Below, piece after piece: positions 25,522 to 34,748 of a stretch of 64,000 bases of DNA. This stretch comes from Chitinophaga flava (GTDB lineage: Bacteria > Bacteroidota > Bacteroidia > Chitinophagales > Chitinophagaceae). The stretch is taken from assembly GCF_003308995.1 (NCBI RefSeq), contig NZ_QFFJ01000001.1, forward strand, positions 1,984,001 through 2,048,000. Direction: 5' to 3'. How positions within the stretch are numbered: position 1 is the first letter of the stretch; every line of letters begins with the position of its first letter. A model generated the notes under the pieces. It worked only from the letters and a program-made list of their open reading frames with translations. It was not told the DNA's origin and made no database searches. A program made the translations under genes and the position numbers.

Positions 25522-27738
25522 TTATTGTATCGTTACTTTAATCGGTTCCTTTATTTTTTGTGCAAAAGCTTCCAGATAACTAAACCACTCCGTGGCAGAA
25601 GTGATCCGCCCTCCCTTGTTCCAGGCAGCACCGGTATAATATACGTAGGGATGCTGACTATTAGCGGTACCAGGACTCAGCAAATGCACATTGTCTGTTT
25701 TCATACCAGGTACTGCTGCGGGGAAAACACATCCCAGGCCCAGTGTACCATCTTCTCCATGCTGTGGTTCCCAGTAGCCCATCACGCCGTTCTTTTCATC
25801 CAGCAATACAGAGCCCGGGTCTTTGCGTTTCACGATGCCAGTCACCACAGGCAGCTGGTCACCTTTAAAGTTGTACTGCACCTGCATTTTGTTCAATTGA
25901 GAACCAGCATCCAGGGAGATGGTTTTGGTAACGGACACGGGTATATTTCCAGCCTGCCAGGTGTCATAAGTCAGTGCAAAAGTGGTACGCAGCGGGCCAT
26001 TGTCCAATCTTTTCCAGGTACGATAGTTTTTCGGGAAATAGATCGAGTCTTTGCCATAAGGTGCTGTATCACCAGCGCCCAGGGTAAGTCCTACACTGTA
26101 ATAGTCCAGCCCCTGGCCATTATCATGATGATAGTTATCCAGTTTGTACCAGGTATCTATCACCATATCCGTAGTACGTTTAGCCCATACGTCAATACCA
26201 TAGGCCATTTCCTTCGGTGTCTTCTCCAATGCCGGGCCATACATACGGTAGGCCATACGGTCATTTTCCCAGGCATAGTCATCTTTGCGCTCCGGCACAA
26301 AACGACCATAGGCCCTGGCTTTTACAGGAGCAGGGCTGCCTGCTTTTACTGCCAGATATTTGCTGGCCGCTGGCGCGATGTTGACCAGCAACAACACTTT
26401 TTTCGGAGTTTTACCACCCTCATATATCAACTGGTAAGGGATCTCCTGATCATACAGTACATCCGTTACCTTAAAGGATTTACGGGCTTCCTTGTCCAGT
26501 TTGGCCACAAACTGATCGTAAGGAATCTCAACGATCTCATCTTCACGGTAAAGACCGGTAGTATTGGTGAGGGTGATATCACCTGAACTGCTTTTACGGA
26601 GATCATACTTTATCAGTTCCGAGCCGGCTAACAGGAAAGCACCTACGCCGTATACTTCCGAATCATCGGCTGTAGCTTTACCTGGAGCGGCAGCTACTAC
26701 CTGTACAAAGCCCAGTTTACCATTGGGTTGCACACAGTCTGTCAGCGCCTGCCATCCTTTACGGATAACCGGCATAAAATCTTTTTCCGGCAGGATACCG
26801 TTGTTAACACCCCACGTCAGCGCATATACGTAAAAACCGGTACCGCTGGTTTCTTTAGCCGGATAGCTTTCAGGGTCCAGGAGGCTGGCATGCCAGGTGC
26901 CGTCAGCTGTTTGCAGCGCTGCAATGCGGTAGGCCATCTTTTTAAACAGGTCTGTAAAACGGGCCCTGTTGGCATAAGTGGCCGGCATATTATCCAGCAA
27001 ACGGGCCAGGCCACCCATTACCCAGCCATTACCCCGGCTCCAGAATACTTTGGAACCGTTCTTTTCTTTCTGATCGAAATAACGGGCATCGCGGTAGTAA
27101 AGGCTGTCGGCCTTATCAAATAAAAAGTCAGTTGTTTTCCACCACAGCTTATCGGCTGTTTCCAGGTACCGGGGATCACCGGTAGCGGTGGAGAGGTAGC
27201 CCAGTGCTGGCGGGCCCATAAACAGGGCATCACACCAGGCCCATTCACGATGATGGATACCGTTTTTCCAGTCCAGCGGTTCTGTATGCGGAGCAGCCAC
27301 AATACTATCTGCCAGCTGGCGGAACTTTGTGATCATCACCGGGTCTTTGTATGCAGTATACAGCTGCGCATACATTTGACCAATACAATATTCATCGGCG
27401 AAAAAACGGTCCGGGCCTGTATTCCAGTCGTTATCGCTGCCTATCTGCATCAGCCGTTGTGTATAAAAGGGGTTGACGGTGATTTTGCTGAGCGCCACCA
27501 TTCCGGCATACATGGCACCGTTGGTCCAGTTGGTTTCCGGATTGGCCCAGCCTTTATTGTGAATGAACTGCCATTGCCAGTTGGCTACTTTCTCCATCTG
27601 TGAACGGATGGACTGCGCCGTGAAGATGTCCGGCCCGGGCGCCTGTACAACTGTTTGTACCGGCGTGGCAGCACACAGTCCCACTTGCAGGACCGACAGG
27701 CCCAACAGACTTCCCGCAATGATGTTTTTCATTTTCAT
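25522..27738 (-). CDS. GH105 unsaturated rhamnogalacturonyl hydrolase fused to DUF4861
   Basis: 738 residues from the start MKMKNIIAGSLLGLSVLQVGLCAA, a clear signal peptide; an upstream in-frame start would put 15 extra residues before it. Residues 45-380 are a GH105/GH88-type (alpha/alpha)6 barrel (NWTNGAMYAGMVALSKIT, HHREWAWCDALFMGPPALGY, KVFWSRGNGWVMGGLARLLD, GTGFYVYALTWGVNNGIL). Residues 400-738 match DUF4861 (YAWENDRMAYRMYGPALEKT, DIWAKRT-like VWAKRTTDMVIDTWY, YHHDNGQGLDYYSVGLTLGAG). The first domain removes unsaturated galacturonate from rhamnogalacturonan fragments. The second has a beta-sandwich look and unknown role; it may be a second catalytic or binding module. Confidence 0.9.
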   Translation of the reverse strand: MKMKNIIAGSLLGLSVLQVGLCAATPVQTVVQAPGPDIFTAQSIRSQMEKVANWQWQFIHNKGWANPETNWTNGAMYAGMVALSKITVNPFYTQRLMQIGSDNDWNTGPDRFFADEYCIGQMYAQLYTAYKDPVMITKFRQLADSIVAAPHTEPLDWKNGIHHREWAWCDALFMGPPALGYLSTATGDPRYLETADKLWWKTTDFLFDKADSLYYRDARYFDQKEKNGSKVFWSRGNGWVMGGLARLLDNMPATYANRARFTDLFKKMAYRIAALQTADGTWHASLLDPESYPAKETSGTGFYVYALTWGVNNGILPEKDFMPVIRKGWQALTDCVQPNGKLGFVQVVAAAPGKATADDSEVYGVGAFLLAGSELIKYDLRKSSSGDITLTNTTGLYREDEIVEIPYDQFVAKLDKEARKSFKVTDVLYDQEIPYQLIYEGGKTPKKVLLLVNIAPAASKYLAVKAGSPAPVKARAYGRFVPERKDDYAWENDRMAYRMYGPALEKTPKEMAYGIDVWAKRTTDMVIDTWYKLDNYHHDNGQGLDYYSVGLTLGAGDTAPYGKDSIYFPKNYRTWKRLDNGPLRTTFALTYDTWQAGNIPVSVTKTISLDAGSQLNKMQVQYNFKGDQLPVVTGIVKRKDPGSVLLDEKNGVMGYWEPQHGEDGTLGLGCVFPAAVPGMKTDNVHLLSPGTANSQHPYVYYTGAAWNKGGRITSATEWFSYLEAFAQKIKEPIKVTIQ

Positions 27739-27758
27739 GATAAATTGGTTGATCGGGT

Positions 27759-28601
27759 TTAACGTAATTCGCTGATCTTGCAATGGTCCATGTCGCCATA
27801 GTCCAGGTTTTCACCAGCCATGCCCCAGATAAAGGTATAGTTGCTGGTACCTGCACCGGAGTGTACTGACCAGGGTGGAGAAATCACAGCCTGCTCGTTC
27901 TGCATCCAGATATGCCTTGTTTCCTGGGGCTGTCCCATAAAATGGCATACTGACTGCCCTTCCGGTACTTCAAAATAAAAATATACTTCCATTCTCCGGT
28001 CATGTGTATGTGCCGGCATGGTATTCCAGACACTCCCGGCTTTCAGCTCGGTCATGCCCATCTGCAGCTGGCAGGTTTCCAGTACTGAGTTCACCAGCAG
28101 TTTGTTGATGGTACGGTGGTTAGATGTTTCCAGTGCGCCCAGCGTTACTATTTCTGCTTCGTTTTTGGATACTTTACGAGTAGGATAGGTATGATGGGCA
28201 GGGGTGGAATTGAGATAGAATTTGGCGGGCTGGCTCGCATCTTTACTGTGAAATGCGACGTTTTGTTTGCCTTTACCAATGTAAAGGGCTTCCTTGAAGC
28301 CGATTTCAAATTGTTCTCCATCTACTTCCACCATGCCGGGGCCGCCAACATTGATCATGCCCAGCTCTCTTCTCTCCAGGAAATACGAGGCTTTCAGCAG
28401 ATCAATCGTTTGCAGAATAATCGCTCCCTTTACCGGCATTGCACCTGCAGTCAGGTAACGGTCGTAATGGGTATGCACCCAGGAAATCTGGTCTGCCTCA
28501 AAAATTTTTTCGATCAGGAATGCCTTTCTCAGCGCTTCGGTATCCATGCCTTTCACCTCAGCCGGACTGCTGGCATACCTTGATTCATACTGTGTGCTCA
28601 T
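27759..28601 (-). CDS. kduI: 5-dehydro-4-deoxy-D-glucuronate isomerase (KduI)
   Basis: 280 residues from MSTQYESRYASSPAEVKG (ATG at 28601); an in-frame ATG nine codons earlier at 28628 is also possible. The cupin metal site shows as TMPAHTHDRRMEVYFYFEV, and DQISWVHTHYDRYLTAGAMP and PPWSVHSGAGTSNYTFIWGMAGEN match the family. KduI converts 4-deoxy-L-threo-5-hexosulose uronate to 2,5-diketo-3-deoxygluconate, the step before KduD. It is the first gene of the six-gene operon. Confidence 0.95.
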   Translation of the reverse strand: MSTQYESRYASSPAEVKGMDTEALRKAFLIEKIFEADQISWVHTHYDRYLTAGAMPVKGAIILQTIDLLKASYFLERRELGMINVGGPGMVEVDGEQFEIGFKEALYIGKGKQNVAFHSKDASQPAKFYLNSTPAHHTYPTRKVSKNEAEIVTLGALETSNHRTINKLLVNSVLETCQLQMGMTELKAGSVWNTMPAHTHDRRMEVYFYFEVPEGQSVCHFMGQPQETRHIWMQNEQAVISPPWSVHSGAGTSNYTFIWGMAGENLDYGDMDHCKISELR

Positions 28602-28948
28602 ATCGTAATTGTTATTGTTGATTTTCATTCGTTCCTTACAACGGCAGCGCCCATCCCTGCACTATTCGTGCGGGCACTCTGATTTCATTGGTTTCATTCC
28701 AGCTGTGTCACGGAGGCGTACGGCTGTCTGTTGGCGGCGATGCGGCTTGCCGGCAAAAACTAACGTGGCACTGCCTCTTCCGGATAGCAGTCATTTCCGC
28801 ATTGTTCACTGTTTGACCGGCAGGCTTCTGTTATGCCTTACCGTGTCAGCATATCTAAAAGTAATGCAAACGTTTGCAAAATACAAAGTATTTAGAGAAA
28901 AAAAATCCAGCTGCTTGAAAAGTAATTTTTACACCTCCCTTCAAACAG
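28602..28948 (-). other. Leader and promoter region of the kduI operon
   Basis: No gene is seen. On the minus strand ATACTTTG (28884-28891) is a likely -7 box and the LacI palindrome follows directly downstream, leaving an untranslated leader of roughly 270 nt before kduI. The leader is GC-rich near 28640-28750 and could fold. Confidence 0.45.
28865..28878 (-). promoter_or_regulatory. LacI-family operator ahead of kduI
   Basis: TGCAAACGTTTGCA is a perfect 14-bp palindrome with the central CG typical of LacI-family operators. It lies just downstream of the presumed -7 box, a position that blocks transcription. The LacI-type protein encoded in the operon is its natural ligand. Confidence 0.75.
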
Positions 28949-28978
28949 AGAACACCCGGTGTATTCTCCGGGTGTTCT
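28949..28978 (-). terminator. Terminator of the heparinase-like gene
   Basis: AGAACACCCGG pairs with CCGGGTGTTCT (28949-28959 with 28968-28978) around an 8-nt loop, 60 bp past the stop of the minus-strand lyase gene. The T-rich tail is better on the plus side, so it may be mainly an mRNA-end hairpin. Confidence 0.55.
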
Positions 28979-29036
28979 ATCATATTTTTAGTGTCTTCCG
29001 AAAATCCTGTAAATGATTGTAGTCCAAGGCAGTCAG

Positions 29037-30998
29037 CTATCGTTTCATCGTAAAACCAATTCTATAACGCGCCTGTAGGGCCTGGCCTTTGGCCTTCAGT
29101 GTAACCCTCGACACTGCACTACCCCATACTGAAGAAAGCCGGATATCATCAATGGCCTGCCTGTCAACCACCACTTCAAACAAAGCGGGATCATAAGTCA
29201 TCAACAGCCGGGCCTCACTACCTTGTAATACTACCGTTCCGGGAGTAGCGGTATCTACCGGCAATGATGTCATAAAATGCAGCATATACGGAGCTTTCCA
29301 GGATTCCAACTCATAAGACTCTGCCAGCTGTAAACCGGATGATGAGGGGGTAAAGGTGAAGGTCCGCTTCAAAGCCTTTACCATAGCTGCTTCCGGGTAG
29401 GCCGCTGCAATATCCATACTCAGCACCTTACTGGTACGGTTGTCCTTAAAGGATACATCCTTAGCCTGAAACCTGCGCCCATCCTGTTGTTGAACACCAT
29501 TCACCGTCGGACAGTTATGCCACTGGGACTGCATATACCACAACTTGTACCGGTCTTTGCTGAATGTTTGTTTGGTATAGGTACCAACCCCCACATCGAT
29601 AATAGCGGGTTTTCCATCCATATACAATACAAAATTGCCGATATCATTGTGGTTATGGCTTTCTGCATTATGACCACCTTTGGCAGCAAAATACAAGCCC
29701 CTGGCACGGCCTGCTTCAGAACGCAGCGACAACACCTGCAGATCGGGCAACCAGTTCACATCGGTAAAAGGCGCTGCCGGCTGTGCAGCCAGCAAAGCAG
29801 TGCGGCACTCCAGATCATATATGAAAAACAACAACGAACTGGTATTGATACGCGTAGTATCCCGGTTGGCCAGCCGGTAGAGATAAGCAGCAAATCCCTT
29901 CATCAGCGGGTCCTGGAAAGTCTGGCTATAGAGATATACCGTATGCGGCGGCGGAATAGTGCTGGCAGAAGCATCTGCAAAGTTCACAAACCGGCTGCTG
30001 TCGATATGCATCTTGTAGATATATGCGCCGATACGATGTATCAGCTCATTATCCCGGAAACTCACTTTGCCACCGGAAGCACTGTTCAGCCAGTTCACAA
30101 ATTCAATCAGCTTGCCACCGGCATGTCCCCAGTAACTGGGACCTTCATCACAGCCTCCATCTTCCGGATAACCATTCAGAAAAAAGTCGGCACTGCGCAC
30201 TGCTTTTTCAATCACTTTATTGCGTGTATCCGTCTCATTTACCACCAGTAACGCTGTCTGCAGCACATTCGTATTAACCCAGATATTCCAGTTGTTCATC
30301 GGTTTACCATTGAATCCCATCCACCAGTAATCATTCCGCTCCAGGAAAGGCACAACGATACGCCGGTTCAGTTCATAGGATATCCGTTTGTTGATCATCG
30401 GAGAATACTTATCCAGCTGTTCCCGCAGCAGAAACTGGGTCCAGCTGATTGCTGCGGCTGTTTCCCCGGCTACCAGATCGATCACCTGTTCTGCCGGATC
30501 AGCCAGGTCTGTACCGGCTTTCTGGACACCGATATGCGCCGGCAACACCCAGGTGCTTTCTTCCAGGATAGCCCATAGTCCGTTTGCAATCTGCGGGATA
30601 TACTTCCCGTTGCCATCTGCCAGTTCTCCCACTACCAGCACCGACAGCACTCTACGCCGCTCTGACTGTACAGTTTCAAAATTCACCCGGTTACCATTAT
30701 CGCGGTACTGTAAATACAACGACGCCGGTAATGCAGGCCAGGTAAAGCTCATCGCTTTGTCCGCCTCCTTCACCAATGTTTGACGGGTAGATGCCGGCAA
30801 TTGTTGTATCGCTGTTATAATAGCGGAATACCGTTGTTCCCGCCAGCTGTCAGTGGCATTAAAAGCTGTATTGCCACCGGCTTTTTCCCAGGCCGCATGC
30901 AGGTAATTGCGTGCTGCTTTATGGTCTTGCGCGGTCACATACTGGCAACCTACCCATAACATCAACAATAAAAACGTGAAGATCTTTTGAATGCGCAT
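29037..30998 (-). CDS. Heparinase II/III-family polysaccharide lyase, exported
   Basis: 653 residues from MRIQKIFTFLLLMLWVGCQYVTAQ, a signal peptide with a possible lipobox cysteine. Residues 40-370 are an (alpha/alpha) toroid (STWVLPAHIG, NNWNIWVNTNVLQTALLVV, GYPEDGGCDEGPSYWGHAGG). The heparinase II/III-like beta-domain follows (GHNAESHNHNDIGNFVLYMDG, IDVGVGTYTKQTF, QWHNCPTVNGVQQ), including the His/Asn cluster expected for metal and catalysis. Such lyases cleave uronate-containing chains and leave unsaturated ends, which GH88/GH105 enzymes remove. It reads towards the kduI operon, from which it is separated by a hairpin. The exact glycan (pectin, alginate or glycosaminoglycan) is not clear. 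Confidence 0.87.
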   Translation of the reverse strand: MRIQKIFTFLLLMLWVGCQYVTAQDHKAARNYLHAAWEKAGGNTAFNATDSWREQRYSAIITAIQQLPASTRQTLVKEADKAMSFTWPALPASLYLQYRDNGNRVNFETVQSERRRVLSVLVVGELADGNGKYIPQIANGLWAILEESTWVLPAHIGVQKAGTDLADPAEQVIDLVAGETAAAISWTQFLLREQLDKYSPMINKRISYELNRRIVVPFLERNDYWWMGFNGKPMNNWNIWVNTNVLQTALLVVNETDTRNKVIEKAVRSADFFLNGYPEDGGCDEGPSYWGHAGGKLIEFVNWLNSASGGKVSFRDNELIHRIGAYIYKMHIDSSRFVNFADASASTIPPPHTVYLYSQTFQDPLMKGFAAYLYRLANRDTTRINTSSLLFFIYDLECRTALLAAQPAAPFTDVNWLPDLQVLSLRSEAGRARGLYFAAKGGHNAESHNHNDIGNFVLYMDGKPAIIDVGVGTYTKQTFSKDRYKLWYMQSQWHNCPTVNGVQQQDGRRFQAKDVSFKDNRTSKVLSMDIAAAYPEAAMVKALKRTFTFTPSSSGLQLAESYELESWKAPYMLHFMTSLPVDTATPGTVVLQGSEARLLMTYDPALFEVVVDRQAIDDIRLSSVWGSAVSRVTLKAKGQALQARYRIGFTMKR

Positions 30999-31292
30999 AC
31001 AACAATTGTTTGAGGTAAGATAAAAAATATGCTGCAGGTTTTTCAAGATAACTGTTATCGTAAACCTGCTCCCCACAGTTATTTCATCAAAAAAATATCA
31101 GTATACACTCAAAAAATACCAGTCTTTACACTACTGTTTTTTTAACCTGTTAAGCACTACATTTAAATCATAATTCATTCGTAACTTGCCACCATCAAAC
31201 GTTACAGCGTGTTTGGCAAATAGTCAAAATCTTATCATGGATTAACATTATAGTATTAACAGCCGGTAACGTTATTTACTACTTTAGCCTTT
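30999..31292. promoter_or_regulatory. Divergent promoter region between the lyase gene and uxaA
   Basis: AT-rich. AACGTTAC (31198-31205) and GTAACGTT (31266-31273) form an 8-bp inverted repeat 60 bp apart upstream of uxaA; the AACGTT core resembles the centre of the LacI operators nearby. The two sites could bind one regulator. No gene is present. Confidence 0.4.
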
Positions 31293-32939
31293 ATGAACAC
31301 TTACTTACAAATTCATCCGAATGATAATGTGCTGGTTGCCCTACAGGATATCCCGGCCGGGACCAACATCTCATTTAATGGTCACGACATACAGCTTCAG
31401 CAAAATATTTCTGCGAAACATAAATTCCTGATCAATGATATCAACAGCAACGAGCCTATTACCATGTACGGCGTACTGGTAGGCAAGTCCACCCGTTCAT
31501 TGAAAAAAGGAGAAATCATCACTATTGAAAATATTGTACACGATGCCAATGCATTCCATGAAAAAGACAGCTCTACTGCCTGGGAAGCACCGGATGTAAA
31601 CAAGTGGAAAAACGCCACCTTCATGGGTTATCACCGTGAAGACGGACAGGTAGGCACCCGTAACTACTGGCTGGTAATACCACTGGTTTTCTGCGAAAAC
31701 AGAAATGTCAATGTTATCAAAACAGCTTTCGAAAAAGGGCTGGGATTTGCGCCTGCAGAGGTTTACAACGAACAGGTGCAAGACCTCGTATCCCTTTACA
31801 AAAGCGGTAACATTGATGCCATCAAACAATACGAAGCAGGCAATATAACGGAAACGACTAAACGCAATGTTATATTTCCCAATATAGACGGTATTAAATT
31901 CCTGACGCATGAAGGCGGTTGCGGTGGCACCCGGCAGGATTCAGACGCTTTATGCGCACTCCTGGCAGGTTATATCCACCACTCCAATGTGGCAGGTGCT
32001 ACCATCCTCAGTCTGGGTTGTCAACACGCACAGGTATCCATTCTGCAGGAGTCTCTGAAAAAGCTTAATCCACAATTCAACAAACCTGTACTGGTATACG
32101 AACAGCAGAAAAGTGCTTCTGAATTTGCCATGCTGTCTGCGGCCATCAAAGACACGTTCCTGGCGCTGATAGAAGTCAACAAACAAACCCGTCAGCCCAG
32201 CCCGCTGTCCAAACTGGTTATCGGACTGGAATGCGGTGGCTCCGACGGATTTTCCGGTATCTCTGCCAACCCTGCGGTAGGTCATACTTCCGACCTGCTG
32301 GTAGCGCTCGGCGGCACTTCCATCCTGTCCGAATTCCCCGAGCTGTGTGGTGTAGAACAGGAACTGATCAACCGCTGTGTAACCCAGGATACATCTGATA
32401 AATTTATCCGTATCATGAGAGCATATGAAAACCAGGCCCAGTCTGTTGGCTCCGGTTTTTATATGAACCCCTCTCCAGGCAATATCAAGGATGGTCTGAT
32501 CACTGACGCCATCAAATCTGCCGGTGCAGCTAAAAAAGGCGGTACCTCCCCCGTGACTGACGTGCTCGACTATACGGAATATGTTACCAAACCAGGTCTG
32601 AATCTGTTGTGCACACCCGGCAACGATGTAGAGTCTACCTCTGCTGAAGTAGGCTCCGGCGCCAACGTGGTACTGTTTACCACCGGCCTCGGTACACCCA
32701 CCGGCAACCCGATCGCTCCTGTAGTGAAACTGGCCACCAACACCAAACTGGCCACACGCATGAAAGATATCATCGACATCAATACCGGCACCATCATCAG
32801 CGGCGAACACAGCATCGCTGAAATGGGCGAACAGATCCTTGAATACGTCATTAAAACGGCCAGCGGCGAGGTACATACCAAAGCTGAACAACTGAACCAG
32901 GATGACTTTATTCCGTGGAAAAGAGGCGTATCCCTGTAA
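31293..32939 (+). CDS. uxaA: Altronate dehydratase (UxaA), full-length
   Basis: 548 residues. The N-terminal 95 residues form the SAF-type domain (IHPNDNVLVALQDIPAGTNI) and the rest is the D-galactarate/altronate dehydratase core (YHREDGQVGTRNYWLVIP, THEGGCGGTRQDSDAL, GLECGGSDGFSGISANPAVG, FTTGLGTPTGNPIAPV). The enzyme uses Fe2+ to dehydrate D-altronate to 2-keto-3-deoxygluconate. It is transcribed away from uxaB-uxaC but completes their pathway. Both domains are in one chain, unlike split versions in some bacteria. Confidence 0.95.
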   Translation: MNTYLQIHPNDNVLVALQDIPAGTNISFNGHDIQLQQNISAKHKFLINDINSNEPITMYGVLVGKSTRSLKKGEIITIENIVHDANAFHEKDSSTAWEAPDVNKWKNATFMGYHREDGQVGTRNYWLVIPLVFCENRNVNVIKTAFEKGLGFAPAEVYNEQVQDLVSLYKSGNIDAIKQYEAGNITETTKRNVIFPNIDGIKFLTHEGGCGGTRQDSDALCALLAGYIHHSNVAGATILSLGCQHAQVSILQESLKKLNPQFNKPVLVYEQQKSASEFAMLSAAIKDTFLALIEVNKQTRQPSPLSKLVIGLECGGSDGFSGISANPAVGHTSDLLVALGGTSILSEFPELCGVEQELINRCVTQDTSDKFIRIMRAYENQAQSVGSGFYMNPSPGNIKDGLITDAIKSAGAAKKGGTSPVTDVLDYTEYVTKPGLNLLCTPGNDVESTSAEVGSGANVVLFTTGLGTPTGNPIAPVVKLATNTKLATRMKDIIDINTGTIISGEHSIAEMGEQILEYVIKTASGEVHTKAEQLNQDDFIPWKRGVSL

Positions 32940-33012
32940 CGGTGATGGATGTGATAAATACTGATGCTCCTGATGAGCGAAGATTAATTAAGTAGATTAG
33001 TTAAGTAAATAG

Positions 33013-33073
33013 AAACTTCAGGCGGACTAAAAAGCATATACCCGTTATATGCTTTTTAGTCCGCCTGAAGTTT
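33013..33073. terminator. 28-bp perfect hairpin after uxaA
   Basis: Arms 33013-33040 and 33046-33073 are perfectly complementary with a 5-nt loop (CCCGT). It is much longer than a normal terminator and has T-runs in both orientations. It probably ends uxaA transcription and may derive from a palindromic mobile repeat. Confidence 0.75.
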
Positions 33074-33089
33074 TGGATATGTATGTCTG

Positions 33090-33224
33090 TTATTGTTTTG
33101 GTACCGTAATGGTTGGGGCCCATTGGAAATAGCCATATAGTGTTTGATTATTTCCAGACTCATCCAACGTATATAGCGCAAAATTTATCATAAATGCTTC
33201 GGTTCCAGGTTGACCTACAGTTGC
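33090..33224 (-). pseudogene. Possible C-terminal fragment of a lost gene
   Basis: On the minus strand a 43-residue open run ends at a stop at 33090 and reads like real protein (GQPGTEAFMINFALYTLDES, then YGYFQWAPTITVPKQ), but there is a stop directly upstream and no suitable start. It is probably the end of a decayed gene caught between two large hairpins. The family is not recognised. Confidence 0.3.
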
Positions 33225-33288
33225 TTAAACTGGAAATGACAGCTTAACAACGCAAAATTGCTTTAAGGTATTTTCACCTAAAAAAGAA

Positions 33289-33326
33289 GGCTGACCCAAA
33301 TGCCTTATTTTGCTTTTTGGTCAGCC
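33289..33326 (-). terminator. Terminator of the exuT gene
   Basis: GGCTGACC/GGTCAGCC (33289-33296 with 33319-33326) with CCAAA/TTTGG stacked inside, 100 bp after the exuT stop and followed on the minus strand by a T-run (complement of AAAAAGAA). Confidence 0.65.
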
Positions 33327-33425
33327 CCGTTTATTGTTGATTATTGAAAATCTATGTACATCATTCCATTCATTCATCACCATTCAATCTTCGCCCATCA
33401 GGAACATCAGTATTTATCACACTAA

Positions 33426-34712
33426 TCACAGTTTCACCTGTTCCATCTTCGGTGCAAAGAAATGCATCACTGTCCATGCCAGGAGGTAAGCAACACCACA
33501 CATCGCAAAGAGAATATTATAGCCAATACCGATATGGTCCAGGCCTTTATAGTAATCCAGCATGCTACCGATCACGATGGGGAAAAGTGTACCACCAATG
33601 GAACCTGCCATGCCGCCAATACCTACAACAGAACTGACAGCCCTTTTAGGGAACATGTCTGAAGCAGTGGTGAAGATGGTGGCTGACCATGCCTGGTGTG
33701 CAGCAGTAGCCAGACTGATAAGCGCCACAGCAAACCACAGGTTGTTGGTATACTGTATAAATACGATAGGTACTACACAGCAGGCAAATATTAGCATAGA
33801 CACTTTACGGGCCTTAAAAATGGGCCATCCGGTTTTAATCAGATAGGAAGAAAGCCATCCTCCACCGATGCTGCCGAAGCTGGTGACAGAATAAATGATG
33901 ATAATCGGTAAGCCCAGGTTGGCTTTGAGGTCTACATGGAAAATAGATTCAAGGTAACCGGGCAGCCAGAAAAGGAAGAACCACCAAACCGGGTCTGTGA
34001 GCAGCTTTCCAAACACAAAAGCCCAGGTTTGTCTGATACCCAGCAGTTTTCCCCATTTTACCGGCTGAGGGGCAGCTTCTTCTACTTCCTGGTCAGAGTG
34101 GATATAATCAAATTCTGTTTTGCTCACTCTTTTCTGACGGGCAGGCACTTCATAATAAACCCACCATAATATCAGCCAGATGAAGCCAATGGCACCGGTC
34201 CATAAGAAAGCATGGCGCCAGCCGTGGTTGCGGGCCAGCCAGTATACCAGTACAGGACCTACTACTGCAGCGATGTTGGAACCACTGTTGAATATACCCG
34301 TAGCCAGGGCCCTTTCTTTTTTGGGAAACCATTCCGCAGTGGATTTGATAGCTGCAGGAAAGTTACCCGCTTCACTGATGCCCAGTATAGAACGTACTAC
34401 GCCAAAGCCCATGGTAGAACGCACCAGCGCATGTGCCATCGCCGAAAGGCTCCATACAACGATGGAAATACTGTATCCTTTTTTAGAACCCATTTTATCT
34501 ACCAGCCGCCCAAAAAATAATAACCCCACAGAATAGGCTGCAGAGAAGATCATCACCAGGTTACTATAATCTTTTTCCGTCCAGTTAAATTCGCTTGAAA
34601 GATCACTTTTCAGCAAACCAAGCACCTGCCTGTCAATATAGTTGATTGTAGTAGCAACAAATAGAAGCGCACACACACGCCAGCGATAGTTACCTAAAGT
34701 TGTGGAATTCAT
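33426..34712 (-). CDS. exuT: MFS hexuronate transporter (ExuT family)
   Basis: 428 residues, about 12 membrane segments, anion:cation symporter type. Family marks include NYIDRQVLGLL in helix 1, GRLVDKMGSKKGY in the 2-3 loop, GISEAGNFPAAIKSTAEWFPKKERALATGIFNSG and GPVLVYWLARNHGWRHAFLWTGA. ExuT takes up galacturonate and glucuronate. It is the last gene of the uxaB operon, 36 bp after kdgA, and a near-perfect LacI operator inside the end of kdgA suggests its own regulated promoter. Confidence 0.92.
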   Translation of the reverse strand: MNSTTLGNYRWRVCALLFVATTINYIDRQVLGLLKSDLSSEFNWTEKDYSNLVMIFSAAYSVGLLFFGRLVDKMGSKKGYSISIVVWSLSAMAHALVRSTMGFGVVRSILGISEAGNFPAAIKSTAEWFPKKERALATGIFNSGSNIAAVVGPVLVYWLARNHGWRHAFLWTGAIGFIWLILWWVYYEVPARQKRVSKTEFDYIHSDQEVEEAAPQPVKWGKLLGIRQTWAFVFGKLLTDPVWWFFLFWLPGYLESIFHVDLKANLGLPIIIIYSVTSFGSIGGGWLSSYLIKTGWPIFKARKVSMLIFACCVVPIVFIQYTNNLWFAVALISLATAAHQAWSATIFTTASDMFPKRAVSSVVGIGGMAGSIGGTLFPIVIGSMLDYYKGLDHIGIGYNILFAMCGVAYLLAWTVMHFFAPKMEQVKL

Positions 34713-34748
34713 TTCGGCTGATTTGGAAAATTATAAGTTGGCTTCAAG

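Noticed and set aside
25426..26586. 386-codon plus-strand frame opposite the GH105 gene
   Set aside because: Antisense to a well-supported enzyme; no recognisable domains and atypical composition.
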